From Luteimonas terricola (GTDB taxonomy: Bacteria > Pseudomonadota > Gammaproteobacteria > Xanthomonadales > Xanthomonadaceae), in contig NZ_SJRX01000003.1 of the NCBI RefSeq assembly GCF_004352845.1, forward strand, positions 62,001-126,000: a DNA stretch of 64,000 nt, given 5' to 3'. The notes beneath the pieces are model-generated. The model did no database searches. It saw only the letters and a program-made list of their open reading frames with translations, and was not told the DNA's origin. Each line of letters opens with the position of its first letter. The first letter of the stretch is position 1. Both the position numbers and the translations under genes were made by a program. Of the stretch, positions 56,364-64,000 are shown piece after piece.

Positions 56364-57263
56364 ATGCGCTTTTCATTCTTTCTGCTCACCTTGTTGCTGG
56401 CGTCACCCGTGCTGGCCCAGTCTTACCAGGGGCCGATCATCGACGTGCACCTGCACGCCGGTCCGGCCGCGCCCGGTGCGCCCAACCCAGCCACCGGCAA
56501 GCCGACGGCCGCCGGCACCGATGCCAATCGGCAACGCCTGACCCTCGATGCCATGCGCCAGCACGGCATCGTGCTCGGCCTCGCCAGCGGTCCGGATCCC
56601 TACATGGCCAGCCTCCGCCAGGCCGGCGGCGATGCGATCTGGGCCGGCGCCTTCCTCGATGACGGTCGCACTCCCCTGCCCCCGCCGGAGGTCGTGCGGG
56701 CGGCCTTCGCCAGCGGCGATCTGAAGGTACTCGGCGAGATCGGCGCGCAGTATCACGGGCTCGACCCGAGCGACCCGTGGTTCGAACCCTATCTCGCGCT
56801 GGCCGAGGAATTCGATATTCCCGTCGGCATCCACACAGGCCTGGGCCCACCCGGCACGCCGCACGGCTGCTGCCCGGACTTCAGCGTGGAGCTCGGCAAT
56901 CCGAAGCTGCTGGAGCCGATGCTGAAGCGCCATCCGAAGTTGCGCGTGTGGCTGATGCACGCCGGCTGGCCCTACCTGCAGGAAACCAAGGCGCTGATGT
57001 ACGTCTACCCGCATCTGCATGCAGATGTGTCGGTGATCAACTGGATCATCCCGCGGCAGGAATTCCACGACTATCTGCAGGCATTGATGACCGCCGGCCT
57101 GGGCGACCGCCTGATGTTCGGATCCGACCAGATGGTGTGGCCGGAGGCGATCGGCCTGGCGGTGGAGGGCGTGGATAGCGCGGGCTTCCTGACGCCCGCG
57201 CAGAAGCGGGCGATCTTCCATGACAACGCTGCGCGGTTCCTGAAGCTGCCGCCTGCGGACTGA
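56364..57263 (+). CDS. Secreted amidohydrolase-family protein
   Basis: The start is ATG 56364, where a signal peptide begins (FFLLTLLLASPVLAQ). The 299-residue protein has the metal-dependent hydrolase features: IIDVHLHAG (HxH), GIHTGLG, VWLMHAGWPYLQETKALM and FGSDQMVWPEAIG with the final Asp. It fits the amidohydrolase_2 (decarboxylase-like) group, so a periplasmic hydrolase or decarboxylase. A 26-residue gap separates the VVRAAF helix from the core. It stands alone; the ALS-like gene is divergent 200 bp away. Confidence 0.85.
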   Translation: MRFSFFLLTLLLASPVLAQSYQGPIIDVHLHAGPAAPGAPNPATGKPTAAGTDANRQRLTLDAMRQHGIVLGLASGPDPYMASLRQAGGDAIWAGAFLDDGRTPLPPPEVVRAAFASGDLKVLGEIGAQYHGLDPSDPWFEPYLALAEEFDIPVGIHTGLGPPGTPHGCCPDFSVELGNPKLLEPMLKRHPKLRVWLMHAGWPYLQETKALMYVYPHLHADVSVINWIIPRQEFHDYLQALMTAGLGDRLMFGSDQMVWPEAIGLAVEGVDSAGFLTPAQKRAIFHDNAARFLKLPPAD

Positions 57264-57303
57264 TCCCAGGCCACGGCGCTTCGGCCCGGTGCATACTCCC
57301 GGC

Positions 57304-57978
57304 ATGATCGCGCTCGAGCTACAAGGCACGCTGGAGTTCAATCGCACCCTGGTCCTCGTCCTGGACCTGTGCGGCACCTTCGCGTTCGCGGTCAGCGGCG
57401 CCACGGCCGGCGTGCGCCAGCGTCTGGACCTGTTCGGCGTGCTTGTGCTGTCCTTCGCGGCCTCGACCTTCGGCGGCATCAGCCGCGACGTGCTGATCGG
57501 CGCGACGCCGCCGGCAGCCTTCCAGGACTGGCGTTACCTCGCGGTCGCCATGGCGGCGGGCATGATCGCCTTCTACTGGTCGACCCTGGTCGAACGGTTG
57601 CGCAATCCCGTGCGGATGCTGGATGCGGTCGGTCTCGCCTTCTTCGCCGTCGCCGGCACGCAGAAAGCGCTGGTGTTCGGGCTCAGTCCGGTGATGGCCG
57701 CGCTGATGGGCATGCTCACGGGCATCGGTGGCGGCATGGCGCGGGACATCCTGCTGGCACAGGTTCCAGCGGTGCTGCGTGCCGATCTCTACGCGGTCGC
57801 CGCGCTCGCGGGCGCGGTCATCGTGGTGACGGGCAACATGCTGGAGGCGCCGGTGCTGGTATCCGCCGGCATCGGCGGGCTGGTCTGCTTCGGCCTGCGG
57901 ATGTCAGCCCTGCGCTGGGGCTGGCAGCTGCCCATGGCGCGTGGCCCGCAGCCGCCGGACGGCGGCGGGAAGCGCTAG
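57304..57978 (+). CDS. TRIC-family (UPF0126) cation channel protein
   Basis: The 224-residue inner-membrane protein starts at ATG 57304. It has two repeats of three helices: LDLCGTFAFAVSGATAGVRQRLDLFGVLVLSFAASTFGGISRDVLIG and, in the second half, DAVGLAFFAVAGTQKAL, GMLTGIGGGMARDILL. The GG-x(R/A)D motif at the end of each repeat is diagnostic of trimeric intracellular cation channels. It is 13 bp before the second copL but probably unrelated in function. Confidence 0.9.
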   Translation: MIALELQGTLEFNRTLVLVLDLCGTFAFAVSGATAGVRQRLDLFGVLVLSFAASTFGGISRDVLIGATPPAAFQDWRYLAVAMAAGMIAFYWSTLVERLRNPVRMLDAVGLAFFAVAGTQKALVFGLSPVMAALMGMLTGIGGGMARDILLAQVPAVLRADLYAVAALAGAVIVVTGNMLEAPVLVSAGIGGLVCFGLRMSALRWGWQLPMARGPQPPDGGGKR

Positions 57979-57990
57979 ACTGCCGACACC

Positions 57991-58401
57991 GTGCGCGCAC
58001 ATGCCCTGCCCCTGCAGATCCTGCTGGTCCTCGCCCTGATCCTGAACGGGATCGGCGGTGCGATGGCCAGTGCGCTCGTCGCGCTGCCCGCGCACGCGCA
58101 GGAGGCGGTGTTTGTCGGCGCCCAGGTCGCGCCCGCGCAGCACGGCGATTGCGCCGATCAGGGGCATGGTGTCGCCGCGATGGACCAGCAAGAACCCGCA
58201 TCGGACTGCCATTCCTGCGGGGACTCCGATTGCAGCGACAGTCCGCAGTGCCGCCAGGCCTGCATGCACGCTTCGGTGGCAGTGCCGCCGCTCCTGACCG
58301 TCGGCGTCATCGAGCCGCGCGTGGATGCGGTCCTGCATCGCCTGGACGCCGGCCATCCGGCGCCGATGCTGCCGAGTGCGATCAGGCCTCCCATCGCCTG
58401 A
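57991..58401 (+). CDS. copL: CopL-family metal-binding regulatory protein (cluster 2)
   Basis: The 136-residue protein starts at GTG 57991 and has signal peptide LQILLVLALILNGIGGAMASA. The Cys-rich centre SDCHSCGDSDCSDSPQCRQACMH is the metal-binding part, and AIRPPIA ends the chain. Position directly before copA matches the Xanthomonas copLAB order. It shares little sequence with the CopL at 23109 outside the Cys region and tail, so the two clusters are not a recent duplication. Confidence 0.85.
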   Translation: MRAHALPLQILLVLALILNGIGGAMASALVALPAHAQEAVFVGAQVAPAQHGDCADQGHGVAAMDQQEPASDCHSCGDSDCSDSPQCRQACMHASVAVPPLLTVGVIEPRVDAVLHRLDAGHPAPMLPSAIRPPIA

Positions 58402-58519
58402 TCACGGCGCCCTCGCGCGCCGCCCTTCCCGGCGATCGCCCGATTCAAGGGCGACGATCCCATTGAACCCCGATGTCGCGGCAAGGCCCGCCGGCATCGC
58501 TGCGTAATCCGGAGATTCC

Positions 58520-60328
58520 ATGCATTACCCTCCCCCGCGCCCTGGCGCGAGCATTCCCCGACGCCGTTTCGTGCAGGGCCTGGCCGCCGGCGGCGCCGTC
58601 GCCGCATTGGGCCTCGGCCCCCGGACGGGCCAGGCTGCGCCTGCGTCGCCGGTGCCGGTCCTCACCGGCAGCCATTTCGACCTGTCCATCGGCCGCTCGG
58701 CGGTCGACTTCACCGGCCAGCCGCGCATGGCGACCACGGTCAACGGCAGCCTGCCCGGCCCGATCCTGCGCTTCCGTGAAGGCGATACCGTCACCCTGCG
58801 CGTCACCAACCGTCTGCGCGATGCGTGGTCGTCGATCCACTGGCACGGCCTGCTGCTGCCGGCGAACATGGATGGCGTGCCCGGCCTGAGCTTCGACGGC
58901 ATCGCGCCGGGCGAGTCCTACCTGTACCGCTTCCAGGCCCGGCAGTCGGGAACCTACTGGTACCACAGCCACTCCATGTTCCAGGAGCAGGCCGGTCTCT
59001 ACGGCGCGCTCATCATCGATCCCGCCGAGCCCCCGCCCTACCACCACGACCGCGAGCACGTGCTGTTGCTGTCGGACTGGACCGACATGGATCCGGCCGC
59101 GCTGTTCCGCCGGATGAAGAAGGACTCGGCCTACGACAACTACTACCAGCGCACCGTCGGCGACTTCGTCCGCGACGCGCGCGCCGATGGCCTCGGGGCC
59201 ACGGTGCGCGACCGTGCGATGTGGAACCGGATGCGGATGACACCCACCGACATCTCCGACATCAACGGCCACACCTATACCTACCTGATGAACGGTTCGG
59301 CGCCGGCCGGAAACTGGACCGGCCTGTTCCGCCCCGGCGAGAAGGTGCTGCTGCGCTTCATCAACGGCTCGGCGATGACCTACTTCGACGTGCGCATCCC
59401 GGGACTGAAGATGACCGTGGTTGCCGCCGACGGCCAGTACATCCATCCGGTGACCGTGGACGAGTTCCGGATCGCGGTGGCGGAGACCTTCGACGTGCTG
59501 GTGGAACCGGCCGGCGCGGACGCCTTCGCCATTTTCGCCCAGGACATGGGCCGCACCGGCTACGCGCGCGGCACGCTTGCGGTGCGGCATGGACTGGCTC
59601 CGCCGGTGCCGGCGCTGGACCCGCGACCGCTGCTGACGATGGACGACATGGGCCACGGCGGGATGGACCATGGGGCAATGGACCATGGCGGAAGCCATCG
59701 CGGCACGATGGACCACGCCGCGATGGGACACGCGGGCATGGACCATTCCGCGCACGGGCAGCACGCGATGGCTTCGATGGAGCACGGCAGTGCCGGCATG
59801 CAGCAGCATCCGGCGAGCGAAACCGGCAACCCGCTGGTCGACATGCAGGCGATGTCGCTGGCGCCGAAGCTCGACGACCCGGGCGTCGGCCTGCGTGGCA
59901 ACGGCCGCACGGTGCTGACCTATGGCGCGATGCACAGCCTGTTCGACGACCCCGACGGCCGCGAACCGGGACGCGAGGTGGAGCTGCACCTCACCGGCCA
60001 CATGGAGAAGTTCGCCTGGTCCTTCGACGGCCTCAAGTTCATGGACGCCGAGCCATTGCGCATGTCCTACGGCGAACGCCTGCGCATCGTGCTGGTCAAC
60101 GACACCATGATGTCCCACCCCATCCACCTGCACGGGATGTGGAGCGACGTCGAGGACGAAGCCGGTGCCTTCCAGCTGCGCAAGCACACCGTCGACATGC
60201 CGCCGGGCACGAAGCGCAGCTTCCGCGTGCGCGCGGACGCGCTGGGACGCTGGGCCTTCCACTGCCACCTGCTCTACCACATGGAAGCGGGAATGATGCG
60301 CGAAGTGCGCGTGGAGGAAGGGGCATGA
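58520..60328 (+). CDS. copA: Copper resistance multicopper oxidase CopA (cluster 2)
   Basis: The 602-residue protein has a Tat signal (IPRRRFVQGLAAGG). The copper ligands match cluster 1: HWHGLLLPANMDG, YWYHSHSMFQEQAG, HPIHLHGMW, HCHLLYHMEAGM. The Met/His-rich insertion is shorter and richer in His (HGGMDHGAMDHGGSHRGTMDH). It oxidises and binds periplasmic copper. The stop overlaps copB (ATGA at 60325). Confidence 0.95.
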   Translation: MHYPPPRPGASIPRRRFVQGLAAGGAVAALGLGPRTGQAAPASPVPVLTGSHFDLSIGRSAVDFTGQPRMATTVNGSLPGPILRFREGDTVTLRVTNRLRDAWSSIHWHGLLLPANMDGVPGLSFDGIAPGESYLYRFQARQSGTYWYHSHSMFQEQAGLYGALIIDPAEPPPYHHDREHVLLLSDWTDMDPAALFRRMKKDSAYDNYYQRTVGDFVRDARADGLGATVRDRAMWNRMRMTPTDISDINGHTYTYLMNGSAPAGNWTGLFRPGEKVLLRFINGSAMTYFDVRIPGLKMTVVAADGQYIHPVTVDEFRIAVAETFDVLVEPAGADAFAIFAQDMGRTGYARGTLAVRHGLAPPVPALDPRPLLTMDDMGHGGMDHGAMDHGGSHRGTMDHAAMGHAGMDHSAHGQHAMASMEHGSAGMQQHPASETGNPLVDMQAMSLAPKLDDPGVGLRGNGRTVLTYGAMHSLFDDPDGREPGREVELHLTGHMEKFAWSFDGLKFMDAEPLRMSYGERLRIVLVNDTMMSHPIHLHGMWSDVEDEAGAFQLRKHTVDMPPGTKRSFRVRADALGRWAFHCHLLYHMEAGMMREVRVEEGA

Positions 60329-61164
60329 GCGCCTGGCAGCACGGACTGCTGGCGCTTGCGATCGCGGCGGCAGTGGTCACCCCGGCCGTGGCGCAGGATC
60401 ACAGCGGGCATGGCGACCACGCCGTGCATGCCGAGCACGCCGCTCCCATGCGCCTTGTGACCCCGATCCCCGAGGTCACCGACGCCGATCGGGCCGCAGC
60501 GTTTCCCGGACTCCATCGCAACATGGAGCATGCGCGGGAACTCAACGCCTATCTGCTCTTCAACCGGCTTGAAGCCTGGGATGCCGACCACGGCAGCGGC
60601 CAGGCCTGGGAGGCGGAGGGATGGATCGGCGGCGACATCCACCGCCTGTGGCTGCGCTCCGAAGGCGAGCGCGCCGCCGGCAGCACCGACGCAGCCAACC
60701 TGGAACTGCTGTACGGCCGCGCCGTATCGCCCTGGTGGGACGTCGTCGCCGGCCTCCGGCACGACTTCGCGCCCGGCCGCTCGCGGGACTGGGCCGCGAT
60801 CGGCGTGCAGGGCCTGGCGCCGCGGATGTTCGAAGTGGCGGTGACCGGCTACATCGGCGAGTCGGGCCGGACGATGCTGGGCATCGAGGTCGAGCGCGAA
60901 CTGCTGCTGACCAACCGACTCGTACTCCAGCCCATGATCGAAGCCACCCTCCACGGCAAGCACGACACGGCCCGGGGCATCGGTTCCGGTCTGTCCACGG
61001 TCGAAGCCGGCCTGCGCCTGCGCTACGAAGCCAGTCGACGCTTCGCGCCCTACCTGGGCGTGGTGCACGAGCGCGCCTTCGGTGACACCGCTGCGCTGCA
61101 GCGGGCGTCAGGGGCGCCGCAACGCGACACGCACGTGGTCATCGGCGCGAGAATCTGGTTTTGA
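60325..61164 (+). CDS. copB: Outer-membrane copper resistance protein CopB (cluster 2)
   Basis: The 279-residue protein starts at ATG 60325 with signal peptide LLALAIAAAVVTPAVAQ. Only a short His-rich start follows (DHSGHGDHAVHAEHAAPMRL), then the CopB barrel (YLLFNRLEAWDADHGSG, LWLRSEGERAAGS, DWAAIGVQGLAPRMFEVAVTGYIGESG) ending in ARIWF. It lacks the long MDH-repeat region of the first CopB, so its metal-storage capacity is smaller. It overlaps copA. Confidence 0.93.
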   Translation: MSAWQHGLLALAIAAAVVTPAVAQDHSGHGDHAVHAEHAAPMRLVTPIPEVTDADRAAAFPGLHRNMEHARELNAYLLFNRLEAWDADHGSGQAWEAEGWIGGDIHRLWLRSEGERAAGSTDAANLELLYGRAVSPWWDVVAGLRHDFAPGRSRDWAAIGVQGLAPRMFEVAVTGYIGESGRTMLGIEVERELLLTNRLVLQPMIEATLHGKHDTARGIGSGLSTVEAGLRLRYEASRRFAPYLGVVHERAFGDTAALQRASGAPQRDTHVVIGARIWF

Positions 61165-61186
61165 ATCAATATTTTATTGGAGAAAC

Positions 61187-61717
61187 ATGATAAATTTCAT
61201 GAATAACAAACCTGCCCTGCTCCTCCTCGGCTGTCTCGCCGCCGTGGCCGCCTGCTCGGCCGGCAACGGCGCTCCGGCCGCGGCCTCCGTGGCCCAGGCT
61301 CCGGCCCACAGCCCGGTGCCCGCGACCGATGACGAAGCCTCGCTGCTGGTCGTCCACAAGCACCCCAGCTGCGGCTGCTGCGTGGCCTGGATCGATCACA
61401 TGCGCGAGGCCGGTTTCGCGGTGCAGGTGCACGACCACGAGGACATGGGCCCGATCAAGCAGCGCGCAGGCGTGCCCTATGCCAAGGGGTCCTGCCACAC
61501 CGCGGAAATCGACGGCTACTTCGTGGAAGGCCATGTGCCCGCCACGGACGTGAAGCGGCTGCTCGCCGAGCGTCCCGACGCCCGCGGCCTGACCGTGCCC
61601 GGCATGCCCGCCGGCTCGCCCGGGATGGAGGTGCCCGACGGCACCGTCCATCCCTACGCGGTCGAGCTTGTCGGCCACGACGGCAGCACCGCGGTGTACG
61701 CGCGCCACGGCGAGTAA
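61187..61717 (+). CDS. DUF411 metal-binding lipoprotein (cluster 2)
   Basis: The start is ATG 61187 after TTGGAGAAAC, with a lipobox near residue 22 (LAAVAACSAG). The domain is HKHPSCGCCVAWIDHMREAGF, KGSCHTAEIDGYFVEGHVP, LTVPGMPAGSPGMEV, as in the paralogue at 27270 with over half of the residues shared in the domain. It is 22 bp after copB and belongs to the second cop operon. The leader just upstream (ATCAATATTTTATT) is unusually AT-rich. Confidence 0.88.
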   Translation: MINFMNNKPALLLLGCLAAVAACSAGNGAPAAASVAQAPAHSPVPATDDEASLLVVHKHPSCGCCVAWIDHMREAGFAVQVHDHEDMGPIKQRAGVPYAKGSCHTAEIDGYFVEGHVPATDVKRLLAERPDARGLTVPGMPAGSPGMEVPDGTVHPYAVELVGHDGSTAVYARHGE

Positions 61718-61730
61718 GCGCGCGCCCGGC

Positions 61731-62483
61731 TCAGCACATGTGCTGGCCGCCATTGACGGCGATGTTGGCGCCGGTCACGTAGGCCGCGCCCTCGCTGCAC
61801 AGGAAGGCCACCACGGCGGCGATCTCCTCCGGCTTGCCCAGGCGCCCCATCGGCACCTGGGCGACGATGGACTCGACGATCTCCGGCTTCATCGCCGTCA
61901 CCAGCGCCGTGCCGACATATCCCGGCGACACGCTGTTGACGGTCACGCCCTTGCGCGCGAGTTCTTGCGCAAGCGCCTTGGTGAAGCCCTGCACGCCGGC
62001 CTTGGCCGCGGAATAGTTGGTCTGGCCGAACTGGCCCTTGGTGCCGTTGACCGAGGAGATGTTGACGATGCGGCCCCAGCCGCGTTCGGCCATGCCGTCG
62101 ACGAAGGGCTTGCTGACGTTGAACATCGAATCAAGGTCGGTGCGCAGCACCGCGTCCCACTTCGCCTTGTCCATCTTGCGGAAGCTCGAGTCGCGGGTGA
62201 TGCCGGCGTCGTTGACCAGGATGTCGATGGCGATCCCGCTGTCCTGCAGCCGCGCGGCCAGCGCCTGGCAGCTGTCGTAATCGGCCACGTCCACCGGCTC
62301 CACCTGGAACCCGCGGCCCGCGGCGGCCTGCGCATCGCGCCAGGTGGACGGGTCTTCGACCCCGGCGAAGCAGGTCACGACCACGCGGTGACCGGCCTCG
62401 TGCAGCGCAAGGGCGATGGCCTCGCCGATGCCGCTGGTGCCGCCGGTGACCAGCGCGGTACGCGGGTTTGCGCGATGGGACAT
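61731..62483 (-). CDS. phaB: Acetoacetyl-CoA reductase-like short-chain dehydrogenase (PhaB type)
   Basis: The 250-residue protein has the NADP-binding TGGTSGIG (residues about 12-19) and the catalytic Ser-Tyr-Lys in NISSVNGTKGQFGQTNYSAAKAG, a pattern characteristic of PhaB, which reduces acetoacetyl-CoA to (R)-3-hydroxybutyryl-CoA in PHB synthesis. It ends YVTGANIAVNGGQHMC. The start ATG 62483 is the family start. PhaC/PhaA genes are not in the window. FabG is an alternative, but QFGQTNYSAAKAG favours PhaB. Confidence 0.85.
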   Translation of the reverse strand: MSHRANPRTALVTGGTSGIGEAIALALHEAGHRVVVTCFAGVEDPSTWRDAQAAAGRGFQVEPVDVADYDSCQALAARLQDSGIAIDILVNDAGITRDSSFRKMDKAKWDAVLRTDLDSMFNVSKPFVDGMAERGWGRIVNISSVNGTKGQFGQTNYSAAKAGVQGFTKALAQELARKGVTVNSVSPGYVGTALVTAMKPEIVESIVAQVPMGRLGKPEEIAAVVAFLCSEGAAYVTGANIAVNGGQHMC

Positions 62484-62606
62484 GCAGTACTCCTGGTGGA
62501 AAGACAGCCGCCAAGTATCGCCGCTGCGACGGGCCATGCGGTCGATTCAGCATCCGCGTGTTGACGAGTCCTGCGCCCACCCCTACAATTCCGCGCTCAC
62601 CAACGT

Positions 62607-62682
62607 GGGGCCATAGCTCAGCTGGGAGAGCGCCTGCATGGCATGCAGGAGGTCGGCGGTTCGATCCCGCCTGGCTCCACCA
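62607..62682 (+). tRNA. tRNA-Ala (GGC anticodon)
   Basis: A 76-nt cloverleaf begins GGGGCCATAGCTCAGCTGGG and ends with an encoded CCA. The anticodon stem CCTGC/GCAGG encloses loop ATGGCAT, giving GGC. T arm GGCGGTTCGATCCCGCC is canonical. Confidence 0.97.
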
Positions 62683-62722
62683 CTCATCGATCAGGCCGGT
62701 CGTGAGTGATGGACAGTTTCAA

Positions 62723-62798
62723 GTCCCCATCGTCTAGAGGCCTAGGACACCACCCTTTCACGGTGGACACCGGGGTTCGAATCCCCGTGGGGACGCCA
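62723..62798 (+). tRNA. tRNA-Glu (TTC anticodon)
   Basis: A 76-nt cloverleaf begins GTCCCCATCGTCTAGAGG and ends GCCA. The anticodon stem CCACC/GGTGG encloses loop CTTTCAC, giving TTC. It lies 40 bp after tRNA-Ala and is followed by a terminator, so both may share a transcript. Confidence 0.97.
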
Positions 62799-62805
62799 CA
62801 CGAAG

Positions 62806-62834
62806 AAAAAGCCCGCCTTGATGGCGGGCTTTTT
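62806..62834 (+). terminator. Terminator after the tRNA pair
   Basis: AAAAAGCCCGCC and GGCGGGCTTTTT form a 12-bp stem with a 5-base loop (TTGAT), flanked by A and T runs, so it can terminate transcription from both strands. Confidence 0.92.
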
Positions 62835-62869
62835 CTTTGCGCTTGCCGCGGGCCGGAGGCCGGAACGCC

Positions 62870-63034
62870 TCAGCCGCTGCTTTCGCGCGCGGCGATCTCG
62901 GTCCAGTCGACCTCGACGCCCTTGCGATGTCCTTTCTCCACCAGTTTCAGGCCGGCCGGGTCGATGGTGAGGGTGTAGGCCTTGTCGCCGATCTGCACTT
63001 CGCGCTTCAGTGGCTTGTCGAGCTTCGTCGTCAT
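62870..63034 (-). CDS. Small conserved-looking protein, function unknown
   Basis: The 54-residue frame starts at ATG 63034 and reads TTKLDKPLKREVQIGDKAYT, LTIDPAGLKLVEKGHRKGVE, then VDWTEIAARESSG. The alternating hydrophobic pattern (VQIGDKAYTLTID) suggests a small beta sheet, and its style is typical of Xanthomonadaceae backbone proteins. It lies 4 bp downstream of the DUF1249 gene in the same direction. Confidence 0.65.
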   Translation of the reverse strand: MTTKLDKPLKREVQIGDKAYTLTIDPAGLKLVEKGHRKGVEVDWTEIAARESSG

Positions 63035-63038
63035 GGGT

Positions 63039-63566
63039 TCACCTTGTGCTGTCGGGGGAACTGCCCGCCGAAGATAGCACCGGCGGCCGTGGAGGGCATG
63101 ATGGCAGCGGCCGCAGCGTGGCCACGCCGTGCCCGCGTTCGGCCAGGTACTGCAGCCATTTGCCCAGGAAGGTGTTCATCCGCATCCGGTGGCCCAGCAC
63201 TTCGGCTGGCGGCGGGAACATGCCGATCGCGTCCTGCCAGCGGCGGCCGACATAGCAGTGGGTGGCCTCCACCTGCCGTGCGTCGCGGTAGAGGCGCAGG
63301 TAGGCGGAGGGATCGGGCTCGCCGGTCACCGGATCGGGCAGCCCGACATAGGCCATGCGCAGCTCGCTGGTATAGGCATGGCGCTCGATCACGTCCAGGC
63401 GCAGGTCGAGTGCGTCGTCGACGCGGGAGACGTAGGCACCCACGGCCAGGTCGCCGGGTTCGAACAGGCGCAGCAGGCGCGAATGGTTCTCCGCGTACAG
63501 CGCCATCAGCCAGCCGAAACGGCTCAGGCTGGGGACTTTCAGGCGGCGTGCGACGAGTTGCGACAT
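63039..63566 (-). CDS. DUF1249 family protein (YqiB-like)
   Basis: The 175-residue protein shows the family: PSLSRFGWLMALYAENHSRLLRLF at the start, AYVSRVDDALDLRLDVIERHAYTSELRM, DPSAYLRLYRDARQVEATHCY, then MRMNTFLGKWLQYLAERGH. Its last 25 residues are Pro/Ser-rich and may be poorly conserved. Function unknown; it is a cytoplasmic housekeeping-type protein often next to nudix or cAMP phosphodiesterase genes in E. coli. Confidence 0.9.
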   Translation of the reverse strand: MSQLVARRLKVPSLSRFGWLMALYAENHSRLLRLFEPGDLAVGAYVSRVDDALDLRLDVIERHAYTSELRMAYVGLPDPVTGEPDPSAYLRLYRDARQVEATHCYVGRRWQDAIGMFPPPAEVLGHRMRMNTFLGKWLQYLAERGHGVATLRPLPSCPPRPPVLSSAGSSPDSTR

Positions 63567-63649
63567 GCCCCGATGCTACACGCCGCACGCGCAACCGGGC
63601 AGCTTGACGCGTTCATGTGCGCGGCCCAGTCTGTGAAGTCTGCCGCTGG

Positions 63650-64000
63650 CTAGAACATGCCGCGCCGGATGCCCAGGGTGCTCATCACCTTGCTCGAGAT
63701 TTCCTCGATCGAGGTGTGGGTGGTGCTGAGCACGGGGATGCGCTCGGCGCGGAACAGCGCCTCGGCCGCCGCCACTTCCCGCTTGCAGGTCTCGAGCTCG
63801 GCATAGCGCGAGTTCGGCCGGCGCTCCTGGCGGATCTGCCGCAGGCGCACGGGATCGATCGTCAGTCCGAACAGCTTGGCCCGGTGGGCGCGCAGCCGGG
63901 GCGGCAGGCGATCGTGCTCAAGGTCTTCCTCGGTCAGCGGGTAATTGGCCGCTGCGATCCCGTGGTGCAGCGCCAGGTAGACGCAGGTCGGCGTCTTCCC
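63650..64000 (-). CDS. ppsR: Pyruvate,water dikinase regulatory protein PpsR (5' end outside window)
   Basis: The reading frame is open to the window end, beginning [20 protein letters not shown], which includes the end of the nucleotide-binding loop of the DUF299 family. Then come [35 protein letters not shown] and the C-terminal [19 protein letters not shown]. PpsR is a bifunctional kinase/pyrophosphorylase that switches PEP synthase. The N-terminal 150 or so residues lie beyond position 64000. Confidence 0.95.
   Translation of the reverse strand, partial: GKTPTCVYLALHHGIAAANYPLTEEDLEHDRLPPRLRAHRAKLFGLTIDPVRLRQIRQERRPNSRYAELETCKREVAAAEALFRAERIPVLSTTHTSIEEISSKVMSTLGIRRGMF

Noticed and set aside
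62607-62798. tRNA pair considered as an island attachment site
   Set aside because: No repeated tRNA 3' end or integrase gene lies nearby; flanking genes look like backbone.

Overview
The window is high-GC chromosomal DNA from a gammaproteobacterium, most likely of the Xanthomonadaceae/Lysobacteraceae (Lysobacter, Luteimonas, Pseudoxanthomonas or Stenotrophomonas type). The reasons are the Xanthomonas-style copL-copA-copB copper clusters, the DUF1249 and PpsR housekeeping genes, the tRNA-Ala(GGC)/tRNA-Glu(TTC) pair and a XerCD dif-like site of gammaproteobacterial type. Genus assignment is inference. The DNA reads as a host backbone (both ends, about 17-19.5 kb and 56-64 kb) interrupted by accessory blocks.

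Layout. 0-2.3 kb: an MBL-fold hydrolase, a truncated MFS transporter with an unrelated tail, and a small membrane-anchored protein. 2.4-3.2 kb: gene-free DNA containing the dif-like site. 3.2-16.6 kb: a mobile defence island. It holds a DUF2384-like protein, a KfrA-type DNA-binding protein divergent from a tyrosine recombinase, then a type I restriction operon (hsdR, a fused hsdM-hsdS, an Mrr-like nuclease and a HEPN-like protein). The island ends with a two-gene short prokaryotic Argonaute system whose partner carries Mrr-like, TIR and APAZ regions. 17-19.9 kb: a DUF924 protein, a His-rich lipoprotein, an outer-membrane barrel and a ferric-reductase-like gene cut short by a complete IS3-family element (19950-21180), followed by a second IS3-family remnant.

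22-50.3 kb: a large metal-resistance block. It contains a CDF exporter, copL-copA-copB, an NTF2-like protein, a DUF411 protein, copC, copD, a P1B copper ATPase and a cusCBA-type RND pump. A scar region follows, with a truncated MerD-like regulator, an XRE remnant and two related hairpin repeats. Next comes a merA-less mercury module (merR divergent from merT-merP-GDCCVxC), then IS3 and chrA-like remnants. The block ends with a long leftward operon of a czcI-like gene, czcC, czcB, czcA, HupE/UreJ, a membrane anchor protein, an MFS protein with a His-rich tail and a YqaA protein.

50.8-64 kb: a lipase-like lipoprotein, an aldehyde dehydrogenase plus acetolactate-synthase-like pair that looks acquired, an amidohydrolase and a TRIC channel. 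A second copL-copA-copB-DUF411 cluster follows, then an acetoacetyl-CoA-reductase-like SDR, two tRNAs, DUF1249 and the C-terminal part of PpsR.

Working together: the cop, cus and ATPase genes cover cytoplasmic export, periplasmic oxidation or sequestration and trans-envelope efflux of copper. The czc cluster and the CDF protein cover Zn/Cd/Co. The mer genes bind and import Hg(II) but no reductase is present. A 26-bp intergenic motif (CCTACCCCYGATAW, five bases, then CCTAATC or close to it) occurs four times, next to the Argonaute genes, an IS remnant and the czc operon. No program was run: family calls rest on reading translated sequence and motifs.
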